From assembly GCA_000499405.2 (NCBI GenBank), contig HG738140.1, forward strand, positions 1,360,026 through 1,424,025: a stretch of DNA of 64,000 bases, read 5' to 3'. Under the pieces are notes generated by a model. The model did not search any database. It saw only the letters and a list, made by a program, of their open reading frames with translations, and had not been told where the DNA came from. Each line of letters starts with the position of its first letter. Within the stretch, counting starts at the first letter, position 1. Both the position numbers and the translations under genes were made by a program. Of the stretch, positions 13,401 through 32,156 are shown piece by piece. This DNA comes from Onchocerca volvulus (taxonomy: Eukaryota > Nematoda > Chromadorea > Rhabditida > Onchocercidae).

Positions 13401-14784
13401 TTCTTGAAGTTTCAACAAAAATACTAATTTATTTGTATCTTTGAAAAGGCGAAACATGAAATGAATTACTTCTTAACACTTTTTTTGGAAGATATCAAGC
13501 ATTTACCGATAAATTATTACAATTCCCAATAATTTGATTTACTCATTTGCATCTTTTCAATGCAGCTCAATTAAAAGATTAAATTAAACTAAATTAAAAT
13601 GAATAAAATTTCAATTAAACTAAATTTTTTAATTTTCATTGATTCAAAATCGATGCATCAAAATAAATTGATTTGCAAATAATTCTATCTCATTAAAATA
13701 TGTGTTTTTTTTCTAATAATAAAAACAACTTTGTAATATTATTTTAGCAACCTGCCAGAATGGTACTAAGCTTGATAAATTATTCAATAAATTCCATAAT
13801 AATGGAAATTCGAGATTTTTTTTTTTTTTTGAATTATAACCAGAATTTATTCCCAATTTTTGTATCTGATCAGATCTCTTTTGTTATCAAAATTTATCAT
13901 CATTTTGTAATAATTAACAAATAAAAACTTTCGTCAAACTTTCGAGAAAGAATAACTATATTATGGAAATGAAGACAAATTGAATTTAAGAATTTTTAAG
14001 TTTTCATTAAAGATTGTTGAAACATTTCTTTAAATTCAACTATTGTTAAATGAAAAAAAAAAAAAAAAAGTGGTTCACGACGATAATTAATATTAAAAGT
14101 TTCTCTTTCAAATTTAACTGCAGTTTTTCAAAAGCAATGGTGAAATAGTTTAAAATTATTCACGAATTTAATAGAAATCAATTCTTAATATTAATATTCA
14201 AATATTTTGAATTCATAATGGTATAGCATTTTTTTCTCCCTTTTTTTTCTTTTTTTCTTTTTTTTTCAAGAGAAAGAGAGAAAATTTGATATTGTCAAGA
14301 ATGATGTAAATGGATTTTTTGATTGATGAATTGCTTTTTACATATCTCATCGAGTTAGATTTCTATTTGGAAACTTTTGAAAATGATGACTGATTTACCG
14401 ACCGTTACTTCATTTTCGTCATTTCTATTATTTGTCGTGAAAACAAATTTCATCTTTAATTTTCATCAAAGATTTTTTAAATGTAAAAAAGTTTTTTTGT
14501 TGTAAATTGAAATTTCGTGCAAATGATTTTATTGCGTAATGTTGTCGTTGATACGACGAATTATATTCGCCGTAAATACGACACACAATGAAACTGATGG
14601 ATATCGAATAATTTGGATTTTTTTTTTTTTTTTTTTTTGATAAGAAGGAAATTATCTGCGGGTTATTGATACTGGGAACGGATGAAATTTGCTGAAAGTT
14701 TCGAAAGTGCTGCTGATCGAATTCTTTACCGTTATTCGACAAATGATTGAATAAATGAATGAAATCGATCAGGAAAAAAAAGGA

Positions 14785-14862
14785 TTGAATAAATGAATGA
14801 ACAAATGAACAAATGAACGAATGAATGAATGAATGAATGAATGAATGAATGAATAAATAAAT
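14785..14862. repeat. (GAAT)n microsatellite
   Basis: GAAT/GAAC/AAAT tetranucleotides. The reverse frame reads as a repeated Phe-Ile-His-Ser peptide that has no gene context, so it is not annotated as coding. Confidence 0.9.
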
Positions 14863-15192
14863 CCTTTCAAATAAGATCCTTTTTAGAGTAAAGTTATTTG
14901 AAATATATGAATTCAAACATAATTTACAACATGTTAACTTATAGTGTAAAAAGAGATAATTTATACAATGTTCATTTTAATACAAAGAATGCAAAAGGGA
15001 ATTTGCTTGTTCCAATAGCATCATTTACAACATTTTAAAATTTTGGCACAAAGAGAAATGATTTACAACATTACATTAAAATGTTATAACTGATAGCTGA
15101 AGAGGAATTATTTATTCCATTTGTTACCATAGCAAAACACAATTTTTGCTTCTTCTATCATGATATTTCTATAATACAAACATATTCTTGAT

Positions 15193-15330
15193 TATTTCAT
15201 CATATTCAAATTCCAGAAAATATTTCATAATATTCCAAATTCCAAAAACTATTTCATCATATTCCAAAAACTATTTCATCATATTCCAAAAACTATTTCA
15301 TCATATTCATATTCCAAGAAATATTTCACT
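15193..15330 (+). repeat. 22-bp minisatellite upstream of the acetylcholinesterase gene
   Basis: Unit resembling ATTTCATCATATTCCAAAAA, with about four good copies and degenerate flanking copies. It ends about 190 bases before the start codon at 15522, so it may lie within the promoter. Confidence 0.85.
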
Positions 15331-15521
15331 TTTTATGACATTATTTTGGGTAAAAAATAAGTACACATTCACATGATTACTATATATTTTCTCATGTCTA
15401 TATTTATATAAATATGTAATTATGCAGAAAAAAAAAAGACAAACGTTATCTTATAAATAAATTTATTGCAGATTTCGGTTTAAAAAAAATATGGTGGATT
15501 GAAAAAAAAGTGACGCATACA

Positions 15522-21937
<6,416 letters not shown>

Positions 21938-22450
21938 ATTTCTCATACTATACAACTACTACTACTACTATCTACCCCATTTTATTGATTTTTTTTTGTT
22001 TTTTTTGTACATTCCATTTAAATTTCATCAATTGTATTACTTTTTTCTTTTTTTTTCTCATATTTGTCAAATTTCCATTCTCTTAAAAACGATAAACTAA
22101 CTAGTATTTTACGTAGATTAAACCTTACATAAGTTTAGAGAGCAATTCAAAGACTTAAAAAAAAAAAATGAATAAAATTGAATTCGTTTTTTTTTTTTCG
22201 TTTCTTAAATGATTGAATTCTTCCGTGAGAATCTAGAATGTATGTAAAATGAATCAGAAATTTAGTCATATGTTGACAAATAATCAATATGATAAGAAAG
22301 TAGGGTGAGAAATGTGTGGATTATTTGAAAAAAAATTCAAATTTTGAAATGTTTTGAAAATTTCGCACTTTAAAATTTCGCAATAAATTTGTATGTGTTC
22401 AAAATTTTTGCTGAAATTTTTCGTTTTAATGCATTGAATTTCACGATCAC

Positions 22451-22552
22451 AAAGGTCAACTAGATATTGGCCTACGATTTTCGAATTTCAGGGATGATCA
22501 AAAAGGTCAACTAGTTATAAGCTTACGGTTTTTTAGAGGTTTATGGATGAGA
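22451..22552 (+). repeat. 51-bp direct duplication
   Basis: Two diverged copies starting AAAGGTCAACTAG at about 22451 and 22502 and ending near GGATGA. Confidence 0.75.
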
Positions 22553-23522
22553 AAAAAAAACACATCAACTTTAAAAGTCTCGATTTTTATTCTGAAACAA
22601 CAAATAAAATCTCATTCATCACAGGCTTGGGAAATTCCCCATTCTTAAATTTAATTGTTAGAAGCTGTTAAATCAAATTTTTATCAATTATCCTTTTTGT
22701 ATTTCTAAACCATTATTAATCAAATTGAAATAATAAATTTAAACTTTAAAATTGCTATGAGATTTTCTCAATAAATTCGTTAATGTATTTGAAAGATTTT
22801 TGCTGAGTTTTCAAAATTTCCTCTCAAAATTTTTCAGTTTTTATAAACATTTCATCTATCTCTAACAAAAAAAAAAAAAACAAAAATAGAATCTCAGTTT
22901 TGATTATCATTTCCGCCAAATAATTTCCAATCGTTTTTTAGAAATTTTAGATTTTATAGGAATTTTAGAGCTTTTAGGAAATTTTAAAACTTTTAGAGTT
23001 TCAGAAGGTTTTTTTTTTTTCTTGAGAATGAGAATATAAGGTTCGAATGAATAAACAAGTACAGGAAACTTTTTTTTTTTTAATTGATATTATTATCTTT
23101 TTTTCAAACTGTTATCGCATAATTATTGTTTTTTTTTCTTTTTCCTTTACAGATTTTATGTTTTCCTATGATGTCAATAAATTAAAAGAAATTTGCAGAG
23201 ATATAATTATTTTAAATTTCAGGAATTAAAATTGGAAATTTATCGAATTTTTTTCTTTTTTTTTTTATAAATAGTAATCATTTCCTCATGTAAATGTATT
23301 TTTGATCATAAATGTTGCCAAATTTTAATTTAAATCATATCATTCTCAAACATTTTTTAGAACTTATAGTTTTATTCATATTTTAATGTGTGAATTTGTC
23401 AATTAAAAATATTGACTTTTTTGTCTGCTAATTTATAAAATTTGCATATTTTTGTATGAAAAAAGCATTTCAAAACTTACATTCGAAATGATAGACAATT
23501 ATATCGCAACAACTTTATTTCT

Positions 23523-23690
23523 AAATTTATAATGGTAAATCTTTGTATGGGGTCAAAGTATTTGTGAGGTCAACTTCTTTTTGCGACTTATAATGGTGGT
23601 CATTGTATGGGGTCAAGGTATTTGTGAGGTCAACTTCATTTTCGGACTTATAATGATAATTTTTGTGCTGAATCAAAGCGTATACGCAAA
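23523..23690 (+). repeat. 60-bp tandem repeat, about 2.7 copies
   Basis: Unit with TTATAATGG, GTATGGGGTCAA and TTTGTGAGGTCAACTTC, repeated exactly every 60 bases. It contains AGGTCA/GGTCAA words resembling nuclear-receptor half-sites, but the position between two gene ends gives no support for regulation. Confidence 0.85.
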
Positions 23691-24162
23691 TTGTACGAAA
23701 ATTAATAAGTCAAAGGTTGGGAAATTAAAATAAAGGTTGAAAAACTGACCTGATTTGTACAGTAAAAGGTCAGGAAATTAATCTTTTCAAAATGCTTAAC
23801 CGAATATATTAAAATTCAGCTTGTTTTATCATTCATATTTCAGTGAAAAAAAAAGGCAAAATTTTATTTTTCACTAATAAATCATGAGGAATTATTCAAG
23901 AAAAATTCAAACGAGAAAAAAAAAATTACAAAAGAAGCGAGGAAAATTATTCAAACTAATAAAATATCAAATGATTAAATTCCAGAAAAAAAAGAAAAGA
24001 ATCATTGGTTTGTTGAAATTATTGTTTCGAATAAATGCTAAGCGTTACTAATTAAAGTTTAAAAGTCAAAAGTTCAAAGGTTACAATAACTTTTTTTTTT
24101 TTTTTTTAAGACAGAGCAAAAAAAAAAAATGCAAATTGATTAAATGATGATAAAGCTTTTCT

Positions 24163-27100
24163 TTATATACCAATTGCATTATTAACTGTAACTGAGAATA
24201 TCTCACAATCACCATCAATTTCCAAAGTTTTGATATCATCTGGTGAGCCACGATGCGCAAATGTCGTAAAGCGAACACCGTTGAAGAAAATTTGAAAGCT
24301 GTATCGCTCATTGATAACTGTTATATCGGCACTTGAAATTAATGGAAATTATTTATTTATTGTTGATTATTTTGATTATTGATAAATTTTGATAATTGAT
24401 AAGAAATTTCTTATTTTTTAAATTATTGCGAATTAATTTAGGAATTGATGAGTTCTGATCAATTCAGAATGTGAAAAATGTCACAATTGCAACAAAAAAC
24501 TCTTTTTTTATTACTTCAAAAAAGAGATAAAATATGGGAAAAGAAGAAAAACTAACATTTCTCCTTTAACGATCGGTAACGTGCCCTCACGTTCTTCACG
24601 TCCCCATACGTTATTCTCCATTGCGTTACGTACTACGGTACCTTCATTGAATCGTACCGATATTTGCAATGCATGCTTTCGATTAGAATTGTATAAATTG
24701 ATATTAAATCGTTTGCCTAAAATTCATAATTTAATCTTTTTTTTTAAAATTTCTGTTAACTTACTTGCAACATTTCTTTACGTAACTTTACGCAAATGAC
24801 TCGTACGTCAAAAAAACCCTCTGCACGTAATTACCATGTTAAATCTCTTCATAAACTTCTTAGATATGATCTTATCAATGGCTATTATCATTTTCTTATT
24901 CTAAACAGTGGTGAAATGTTTGATCCATCAAAACAACATGTTTGTAAATTTTTACGTTTTCATAAACATGAATAATATTTTAGAAACAAAATTTCCGGTT
25001 TCTAATTCCACTTTTTTTTTTCACAAATTTCTGATTTTTATTTCCAATTTTTGCTTTCTGATTTCATTTTGGTAAATCCATTTGTTTATTAAATTAGATA
25101 GAGTTTTAATATCACAATAGTCATTGTTGTTATTATTATTATTATTATTATTGGATATTTTTAATTTATAAATAATCGAAAAAAAACTAAAAATTAAACA
25201 GTTTAGCATTAATTTAAATTTTTTTGGTATGAAATCATTTACCAGTCGGTAGTACAGAAATATCCAATCGTTTTCCTGGAACAATTTCAGCGACCGCTGC
25301 ATATGGTACCGGGAATACTCGTCCACCATAATGGAATAATCGAAGATTAACTAGGTCACCAATAATTGATACATGATCTACCTGAAATAATAATCATTTT
25401 AAAAATAAAATTTATTTTCAATTTTTTTAACTTTTAAACTTTTAAAATATTCTATAATTCGATGTTTTAATTATATTCGTGGAAAAGTTATGTAGTAGCA
25501 ATTAAAACAAATACTAATTAACAATTAGTACTAATAATAGAAGATATAAAAAATAGACGACATGAAACGATTGATTTCTATATATTCATATGATTTTTGT
25601 CAATAGCATAGAAAATATGAATCAATAAAAGATTAAGTTTTACAAAATTAAAATAATTTTAATATGAAACTTAATTACTTAAAAGAAAATATTACTAAAA
25701 GAAAGAAAAATGATTTCATTTACTTACTTCAGTTAGCGGTGATTTTTGGTCGAACGTACCGGCTTCCACGCGATTCGCAAATATCTATATAATTCATATT
25801 AAATTTAAATTTCGTAATAAGTGATGAAAAAACATATCGTTTATTGTTGATAAAATGGTAAAAGTGATAAATGATAAAGGAAATTATCTCGTCCGTTAAC
25901 ATTTTTTTTGACAAACTTATCGATTTTAGATAATTCATTCATCATGCATTCGAAATGATATTCTTTTATGATTATGCAATAATATTAGTAAAAGTTTTAA
26001 TGCAAGCTCGAAAAATTTAAGGCCAAAGTAAGGCCTTATGTTTAGAGCCAAGTTTAATCCAAAAGAGAACAGTTCCAAGAGTTTGGCTCATTTCTTCATA
26101 GATTTTTAGAAAAATGATAAAAAAAAAAATTTCTGGAAGGGATTTGTATCCGTCTTTTGAAAATGTCACAGTATTCAGAGAGAGAAATTCACGCTGTATA
26201 AAAAACTTCATTGAAACTTTCTGAAATGAAAACATGAATTAAAAATTCTAAACCTGATACTTATTATTGATTATACGAATTCGAATATCCATTTCTGTAT
26301 TTGGCTTGAAATAATTCTTCAAACGTTGCTCGCTGCTACCCCAAATACCATTCACGAGTGTATTGTAAACCATTTTTCCTGAAAATTAATTTTTAGAAAA
26401 GAAAAATTTGCATGGAATTATAAATTAATATAGCTAACTGATAGAAGGAAAAAAAAAACCTGAAAAGCATTTTGACAACATTTAGCTTAACAAAAGAAAA
26501 CCTGAAATTGCTACACGAGAAAACCTGAAATTGCGACAAGAGAAGACCTGAAATTACCTTCATCAAATCGAATACTGAGATGTAGTGGTAGATCAGCATT
26601 TCTGCTTGGGCCTTTATGAAAATTGATATCGATTCTAAAATTTTTTGATTTTTTTTCAAAATTTAAAACAAACATTTTTATGGATTGGAGAAGAATATTT
26701 CAATCAAAGATATTTAAATTTGTTAGTTCTAAACAAGTATAAAATAACAGAATATTTGCTGAGCATTGAATTTAAAACTTGTGAACTTAATTTTCAATCT
26801 TGTTTTTTCATGGAAATTTTCCATAAGAATTGTTTCAGAAATTTACAATTTTCAGAAACTTATGGTTTCAAAATAGGCTCACTAATTTATTTCTAAATTT
26901 TAATGAAATTTAATTAATCTATTTTGGAACCACAAATTTCTGAAACAATTCTTCTGCAAAATTTCTATTAAAAAATAAAATTGAAATTTTCGTACGGACG
27001 ACAAAATTTTTCATGAATGATGCAAAATGTCAAACAATTCTTAAAAAATTTTCAAAAAATAAAAAAAAAATTTTTTTTTGTCTTTTAAAGAAATTTTTTT

Positions 27101-28843
27101 AAAATTTCAATATTCATACCTCTTAGCATCCGGTTTAATCATACCAACTGCATGAACTGTTTGTCCTTCTTGAAATGGTTGGCTAATTCGAGTTTTAAAT
27201 GGTACCGACTGCAATTGTTTTAATTAAAAAATACAGTAGTTTTGACAAAGGCAGTGATAAGAAATTTAATCACCTGTCTTTGTTTTAATTTCCATTAATT
27301 AACTAATTAGTGATATTATGATAATTTTGATGTGAAGAAATTGCTTAAAATAGATAAGTTCTTCGCATGAATAATCTACCTCTTTTGAGCAATTTCTTCA
27401 TATCAAAATTATCATAATACCTCTTTAAATTTATCAACAGCATATCAATATCAAATGCAAAAACATTGATAATATTTTCGGGATTTAAAAACCTGAAGAC
27501 TTGAAACATATTAAAATTTTCATTTATTGGCCAAAGAATAATAATCATTGAAATTAATGATGGCTTTAATATGTTAAAATTTATTTCACATAATTTTACG
27601 ATTCGGAATGCATTCATTATTCAATTAAATCCTGACATAAATAGAATGGATTCAGATTCGTATAATGGATTCAGATTCAGATTCAAATTCGGATTCGTTT
27701 AATTCAAAAATATTATACTTACATATTGTCTTTCACCGATGAATTTTTTATAATTGACTTCCTTGGCATGAGATGGATCATGCTTTGATTCTTCAAATTT
27801 TGTGGTTTTTTGACTCAAACAAATCTCCAGCAATAAGCCAATTAATATTAGCGCTAAATATACGTTTAATTAATTAATTATTAAAAAAATAATATCAAAT
27901 GAATTAATTTCTTTTTCAAAATTCTATTTTAAATGATTATCGTAAATTATAAAGTTAAAAATAAAGACTTTTTATGAATGATTTTAAATTAGAAAGAGAT
28001 AATTTAAATCTCAATTAAAAAGAGAAATAAATTTTTAATTAAAAAGAGAATTTAAATTAGGAAGAGGTAAATTAGACAGACAATTTGCTGGGCAAGTAAG
28101 AATTTTGATTTAAAACATTATCATGACCTTTGCAAGCAAATACATGGCCTCAGTTACAGAAGATTGATGACCTTTCTCTTCAGAAGATTGATGACCTTTC
28201 TCTTCAGAAGATTGATGATCTTTCTCCTTCGTTTCTCTTTTATCGTCATTGTTTATGTGGAAGTGGTTATAAGTCAATATTACTTAAGACAAATATTTGA
28301 ATTTGCTGGTGCGCGACGTCAAAAGTGATTTGCTGATGTTTGACCCCAAAAGTGACCTCTTTTACTTGTCCAGTATTGTATAATTCTTATGTAGCACAAT
28401 TAAGTAAATTTCTCTCTCTAATTAGCATTTGATTATAAGTGATTTTGACTTTTGACCTAAGTTGAAATTCTTAGATTCTAAAAAATGACATTCAAGAGCA
28501 TCCGGATAGATGAAAAAGCTATTTTGAAAATTTTGATTCTCATCTATTCGTTCATAATTCTTAATTTTCTATTTTGCCACGAAAATTCAACTTCATTAAA
28601 TTAATTTTATTAATTTCTTCCATATTTAATTTCAAATTCTTAAATTTAAAAAAAATGAGATGAAGAAAACAACAACTGAATGATATGCTCGCCTTTTCTT
28701 GAACTCTTTTTTGTCCATGAATTTGGAAAATATCAAATAAGAAGAATCTGAATTGCGTAACAATTTTGTTGATTTCATTTTTAATCGAAAGAAAAAAAGA
28801 GAGAAAAAAGAAAAATCAACTAACCTTGAATCAAATTCTTCAT
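24163..28843 (-). CDS. Tandem-repeat galectin with N-terminal signal peptide
   Basis: Nine exons in transcript order: 28843-28825, 27853-27723, 27208-27120, 26634-26558, 26378-26254, 25784-25728, 25381-25243, 24716-24557, 24331-24163, giving 321 residues with phases all matching. Residues 1-20 look like a cleavable signal peptide (MKNLIQALILIGLLLEICLS), followed by a ~30-residue polar linker. Two galectin carbohydrate-binding domains follow: ~51-178 (LPLHLSIRFDEG, VYNTLVNGIW) and ~190-321 (LQISVRFNEG, VVRNAMENNVWGREER). The second domain keeps Arg, Asn, Trp, Glu and Arg but has Gln where galectins normally have His. The first has His but a one-residue longer W-to-E spacing. Galectins bind beta-galactosides and are usually exported without a signal peptide, so this leader is unusual. 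A strong acceptor (TTTTTCAG) ends 7 bases before the ATG and suggests trans-splicing. The exon 9 acceptor is TTTCAAG. Confidence 0.9.
26825..26953. repeat. Inverted repeat in intron 3 of the secreted galectin
   Basis: Perfect 20-bp arms at 26825-26844 and 26934-26953 (AAGAATTGTTTCAGAAATTT and its complement). An inner 13-bp pair (26864-26876 and 26919-26931) has one mismatch. Together they make a hairpin of about 130 bases, possibly a small foldback element. Confidence 0.8.
27314..27419. repeat. 37-bp-arm inverted repeat in intron 2 of the secreted galectin
   Basis: Arms 27314-27350 and 27383-27419 pair along 37 positions with only two differences, both G-U wobbles if the plus strand is transcribed. 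The loop is 32 bases. No terminal target duplication was evident. Confidence 0.85.
28157..28228 (+). repeat. 24-bp tandem repeat, three copies
   Basis: Unit CAGAAGATTGATGACCTTTC plus four more bases, at 28157, 28181 and 28205. The first two copies are identical. It lies in intron 1 of the secreted galectin. Confidence 0.9.
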
Positions 28844-28852
28844 TGTTAACCT
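28844..28852 (-). promoter_or_regulatory. Probable trans-splice acceptor of the secreted galectin
   Basis: On the minus strand, AATTTTTCAG is followed by only seven bases and then the start codon. A strong nematode acceptor this close to an ATG is typical of spliced-leader addition. A cis-spliced non-coding first exon is the alternative. Confidence 0.55.
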
Positions 28853-29039
28853 GAAAAATTTTATAAAAATTTGATACCTTTAAAATTTCAATAGAAAAAT
28901 AAAAATTTATTAAAGTTAGAATATGGAATTTCATCATTTTCAATTTGAAATATTATTCTAATTTTAAAGAAACAGTAATCTAAGTTTAAGAAATCAAAGA
29001 ATTTTCAAAAAATCAATTCTACCGTATACCAATTTTCCT

Positions 29040-29480
29040 TTCATTCGTATATTAATTTATAGTTGATAATTAAACTAGAAAGAATAATTTCCATTCAAAT
29101 GATAACTAAACTAGAAGGATCGATCAACTCAGATCTTCTACTAATCGGAATAATCGATAAATGAATTAGAAGAATCGATGAACTTAAACACAACTAAATT
29201 GGAAGAATTAATCAATTTAGGCGACAACTAAACTAGCAGAATCGATCAGCCTAGACAACAATTGAACTAAAAAGATCGATCAACTCAGATCTTCCATTAT
29301 TCAAAAATTTCGTAACAACTAAACTAGAAGAATTGATCAACTTAAACGACAACTGATTTCGAAAAATTTGATCAATTCAGACGACAACTGACCAAGATGA
29401 CCGATTAATTTCGTTCTTTTACTTTTCAAAAATATTCAACAATTATGCTAAAAAGAATTGAACAATTTGGACAAAAAAAA
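29040..29480. repeat. Degenerate 40-50-bp minisatellite
   Basis: Repeated words ACAACTAAACTAGAAGAAT and CGATCAACTCAGA recur roughly every 40-50 bases with much divergence, about nine times. It begins about 200 bases upstream of the secreted galectin start codon, on its promoter side. Confidence 0.75.
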
Positions 29481-31601
29481 TTCCGTTTCAACTTAGATTG
29501 ACAAGGATGACTAATTGATTTGCTCGAACTATACTCAAAATATCGCATATTTAAATATTTTCTAAAATATTCCAAAACATTCAAATTTAAAATTTTTAAA
29601 ATTTGAAACTAATCAAAACAACTGATTGGCACGTGTCAAAGATCTAAATTGAAACAGTCTGGATGAAATTGTTATTTAATGTTGAAAATCTAGTTCGTTA
29701 GGAAAAGTATAGACGAAAAATTTTGCAAAACAGAAAGACAAAACACCAAAACAAAATGATGATCGGAATGAGAATGAGTCTTTCAAAGTTGCAATCGGGA
29801 AATGTAGTTTGTAAAGTCTCAGACCTTTTGCTTAGCAAAATGTTTTTAAAATTTATCGAAAAATTTGTGAAGTAATTAATAAAGCATAAAGTGCCATATG
29901 TTACGTGCCAATTTTCTCTTTCTTCCTCGCTTAAAAACTTTTTAGCAAAACTTTTTTAAAGTTGAAAACGATGAATCAATTTCCGCGAAAAATTTTGTTT
30001 TGTTACTGTTATTGTTTGTGTGCTTAAAAATATGTTTAGAAATTTCTCAAATTCCAAATGATAAATTTTGTCTTAAGTTTGAAATTTATTTACGAATTTT
30101 CAGTTTTATTAACTAATCATAAATCAAACAACAATGATCAAAAAATTTTAAAAACAATCGAAAACCTTTCTTTCTTTTTTTTTTTTTTCGAACAGTTCAA
30201 TTATCTTCAAAAAAAAAAAAATCTAAAAAAAAAAAAAAACTTGTTTGAAACTTATTGACGCAAATGTACGTTTTAAATTTTTATAAAATTTTCACACTTT
30301 TATGATTGGCATATTCATGAAATTGACTAATTAGAGGGAATATATATATAGTTTTTTTTTTTTTTTTTTTTTTTTTTCGATATATTTAGAAAACTAATCC
30401 TTTAATAACAAAAAAAAAAAAAAAAAAAAAACCAGTTTTCTGATATCAATACTGATAATTTTCAATTTTTTCTGACTTCTGATCGATTTCTGATCCATCT
30501 TCTGATTAATTTCAAAATTTGCAAATTTTGCATTTAAATTTTCTAAATATTCCTCGATTTCTTCCAAAAACTTTGTCCACTTAACTTAACTAACTTAATT
30601 CAATTACTTTTTCAATTTTGATTGTACAGAATACAAATATAACATGTATGTAAAACATGATTTTTTTTTTAAAATGGTTTCTTTAATTTTTTTTTTATCT
30701 ATGTATTTGAAAATTAATCTTCAAGGGAAAAAAAACCATTTCTTTTTTTTGATAAATTTGAAAATTTAGTAAAAAAAAAATTTGAATCAATATTTATGAA
30801 ATGACTAGTCAGAGGAAATGTTTTGTTTTTTGTTGTATCTAAAAAAACTGATCCTTAAAATACCAATCCTATTTTTTAATAATTTCAAATTTTGCATATG
30901 TTTGAATTTCTTTAGCATTTTCAGACACTTTTTTGAAACTTTTTCGGCTTAACTTTCTAATAATTCAACTATTTTTTTTTTTTTTTTTTTTTTTTTTGCA
31001 ACTTCAATGATATTTTCTGCAGAAAGTATTTTAAATCATTCGAAAGCAAATTTTCTTCTCGATATTTTTCGATTGAAAAGCAAAATTTTTTGGAATAAAT
31101 TCAAAATCTTCAATCATTCATCCAATGCTCAAAATATATTGCAGGAAATGATCAATCATTAATTAAAATTAATTGACAAGATTTATTTTTACACTCTGTT
31201 GGAATGATTCACATTCAGTCCAACTCTACTCTTGCCACTTCTAATCAATCATATTACTGTATTTTCGAAAAATTTGCATAAAAATACTTAAAAATACAAA
31301 TAATTAAATAATTAAGATAAATATAAGCAATTACTAAGACAGTTAATAGGACAAATAAAATCATAAAAATTAAGCTATTGTTTATCCGCTGGCTGTTTTT
31401 ATAATCAGCCATTTGGAAAGGAATTGATAATGATAAGCCTGTTGAAATCGAAATTCCTGGTGATAATGGCGTTGATACTGAACTTCATGATAAAATAATT
31501 CCAACTGTAGGCAAGCTAACTTGGACATTCATTATTACTTTGAATAATTTGTTTTCTCGAATGAGTAATTAATTTTGCAGGAAAGTAATTACGAAATTAT
31601 T

Positions 31602-31700
31602 TGAGAATGAGTAATTAAGAAATCACTCATTCTCAAATGAGTAATTAAGAAATCACTCATTCTCAAATGAGTAATTAAGAAATTACTCATTCTCAAATGA
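31602..31700. repeat. Palindromic 30-bp minisatellite
   Basis: Unit built around ACTCATTCTCAAATGAGTAA, repeated every 30 bases at about 31625, 31655 and 31685. The array opens with an inverted copy TGAGAATGAGT (31602-31612) that pairs perfectly with ACTCATTCTCA in each unit. Confidence 0.85.
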
Positions 31701-32077
31701 CTAATTATTGATTGGAAATTTTTTAATTTAAAATTATAAATTATTTTTTTTCCTTTACAAACCGAATACCTTGCCAACTATTGCAAGATCCAATGAATAT
31801 TATTATTCATTGAATAGGCCAATGCCTAAATATTAGTGTATATGTGCAATTCAAAGATTTGAATTCAAAGTTTTTTGCAAATTATCAAATATTTACAAAA
31901 CTATTTGAAAAAAAAAAAAAGAAAAAAAAAGAGCAGCAAAATAATGGCTTTGAAAAGTTCATCGAACCATTTTGTCTTCAATTTGTTGTAAAATTGCCTA
32001 AAAATGAAGTGTATTTTGATAATTCATACTAAACATATACTTAGGTAATAAAGGCACACTAATGTTATAAATTTACC

Positions 32078-32156
32078 TGTTTTACTTGTCGATGACAAGT
32101 AAAATTCTAAGAAAAAACACATATTTTTGTTCCAGATACCATATATTCTGGAACAA
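32078..32156. other. Two adjacent perfect hairpins
   Basis: Hairpin one at about 32079-32103: TTTTACTTGTC, loop GAT, GACAAGTAAAA (11-bp stem). Hairpin two at about 32127-32156: TTGTTCCAGA, 10-base loop, TCTGGAACAA (10-bp stem). They are about 25 bases apart in intergenic DNA. Confidence 0.75.

Larger units (their letters stand above)
4400..15521. other. 11-kb gene-poor, repeat-rich region
   Basis: No convincing exon was found on either strand. The longest open frames are low-complexity shadows, such as the Phe-Ile-His-Ser frame opposite the GAAT repeat. The region contains ATT, CAT, CT and GAAT microsatellites, several short minisatellites, many poly-A/T runs and one perfect hairpin (9091-9123). 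The 3' UTR of the upstream gene probably ends near the AATAAA at 4612. The far right end should contain the promoter of the acetylcholinesterase gene. Confidence 0.55.
21938..24162. other. Convergent intergenic region, esterase / secreted galectin
   Basis: No additional exon was identified. The region carries the 3' UTRs of two convergent genes: AATAAA at 22171-22176 on the plus strand, and TTTATT at 23863-23868, a poly(A) signal for the minus strand. It also holds a 51-bp duplication (22451-22552) and a 60-bp repeat (23523-23690). Confidence 0.6.

Noticed and set aside
14428..14916. 162-codon minus-strand frame with repeated FIHS
   Set aside because: Created by the GAAT tetranucleotide repeat and flanking AT-rich DNA. 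No domain or splice context.
28320..28360. TGACCC/TGACCT words resembling nuclear-receptor half-sites
   Set aside because: Irregular spacing and position deep inside an intron with related 24-bp repeats nearby. No evidence of regulation.
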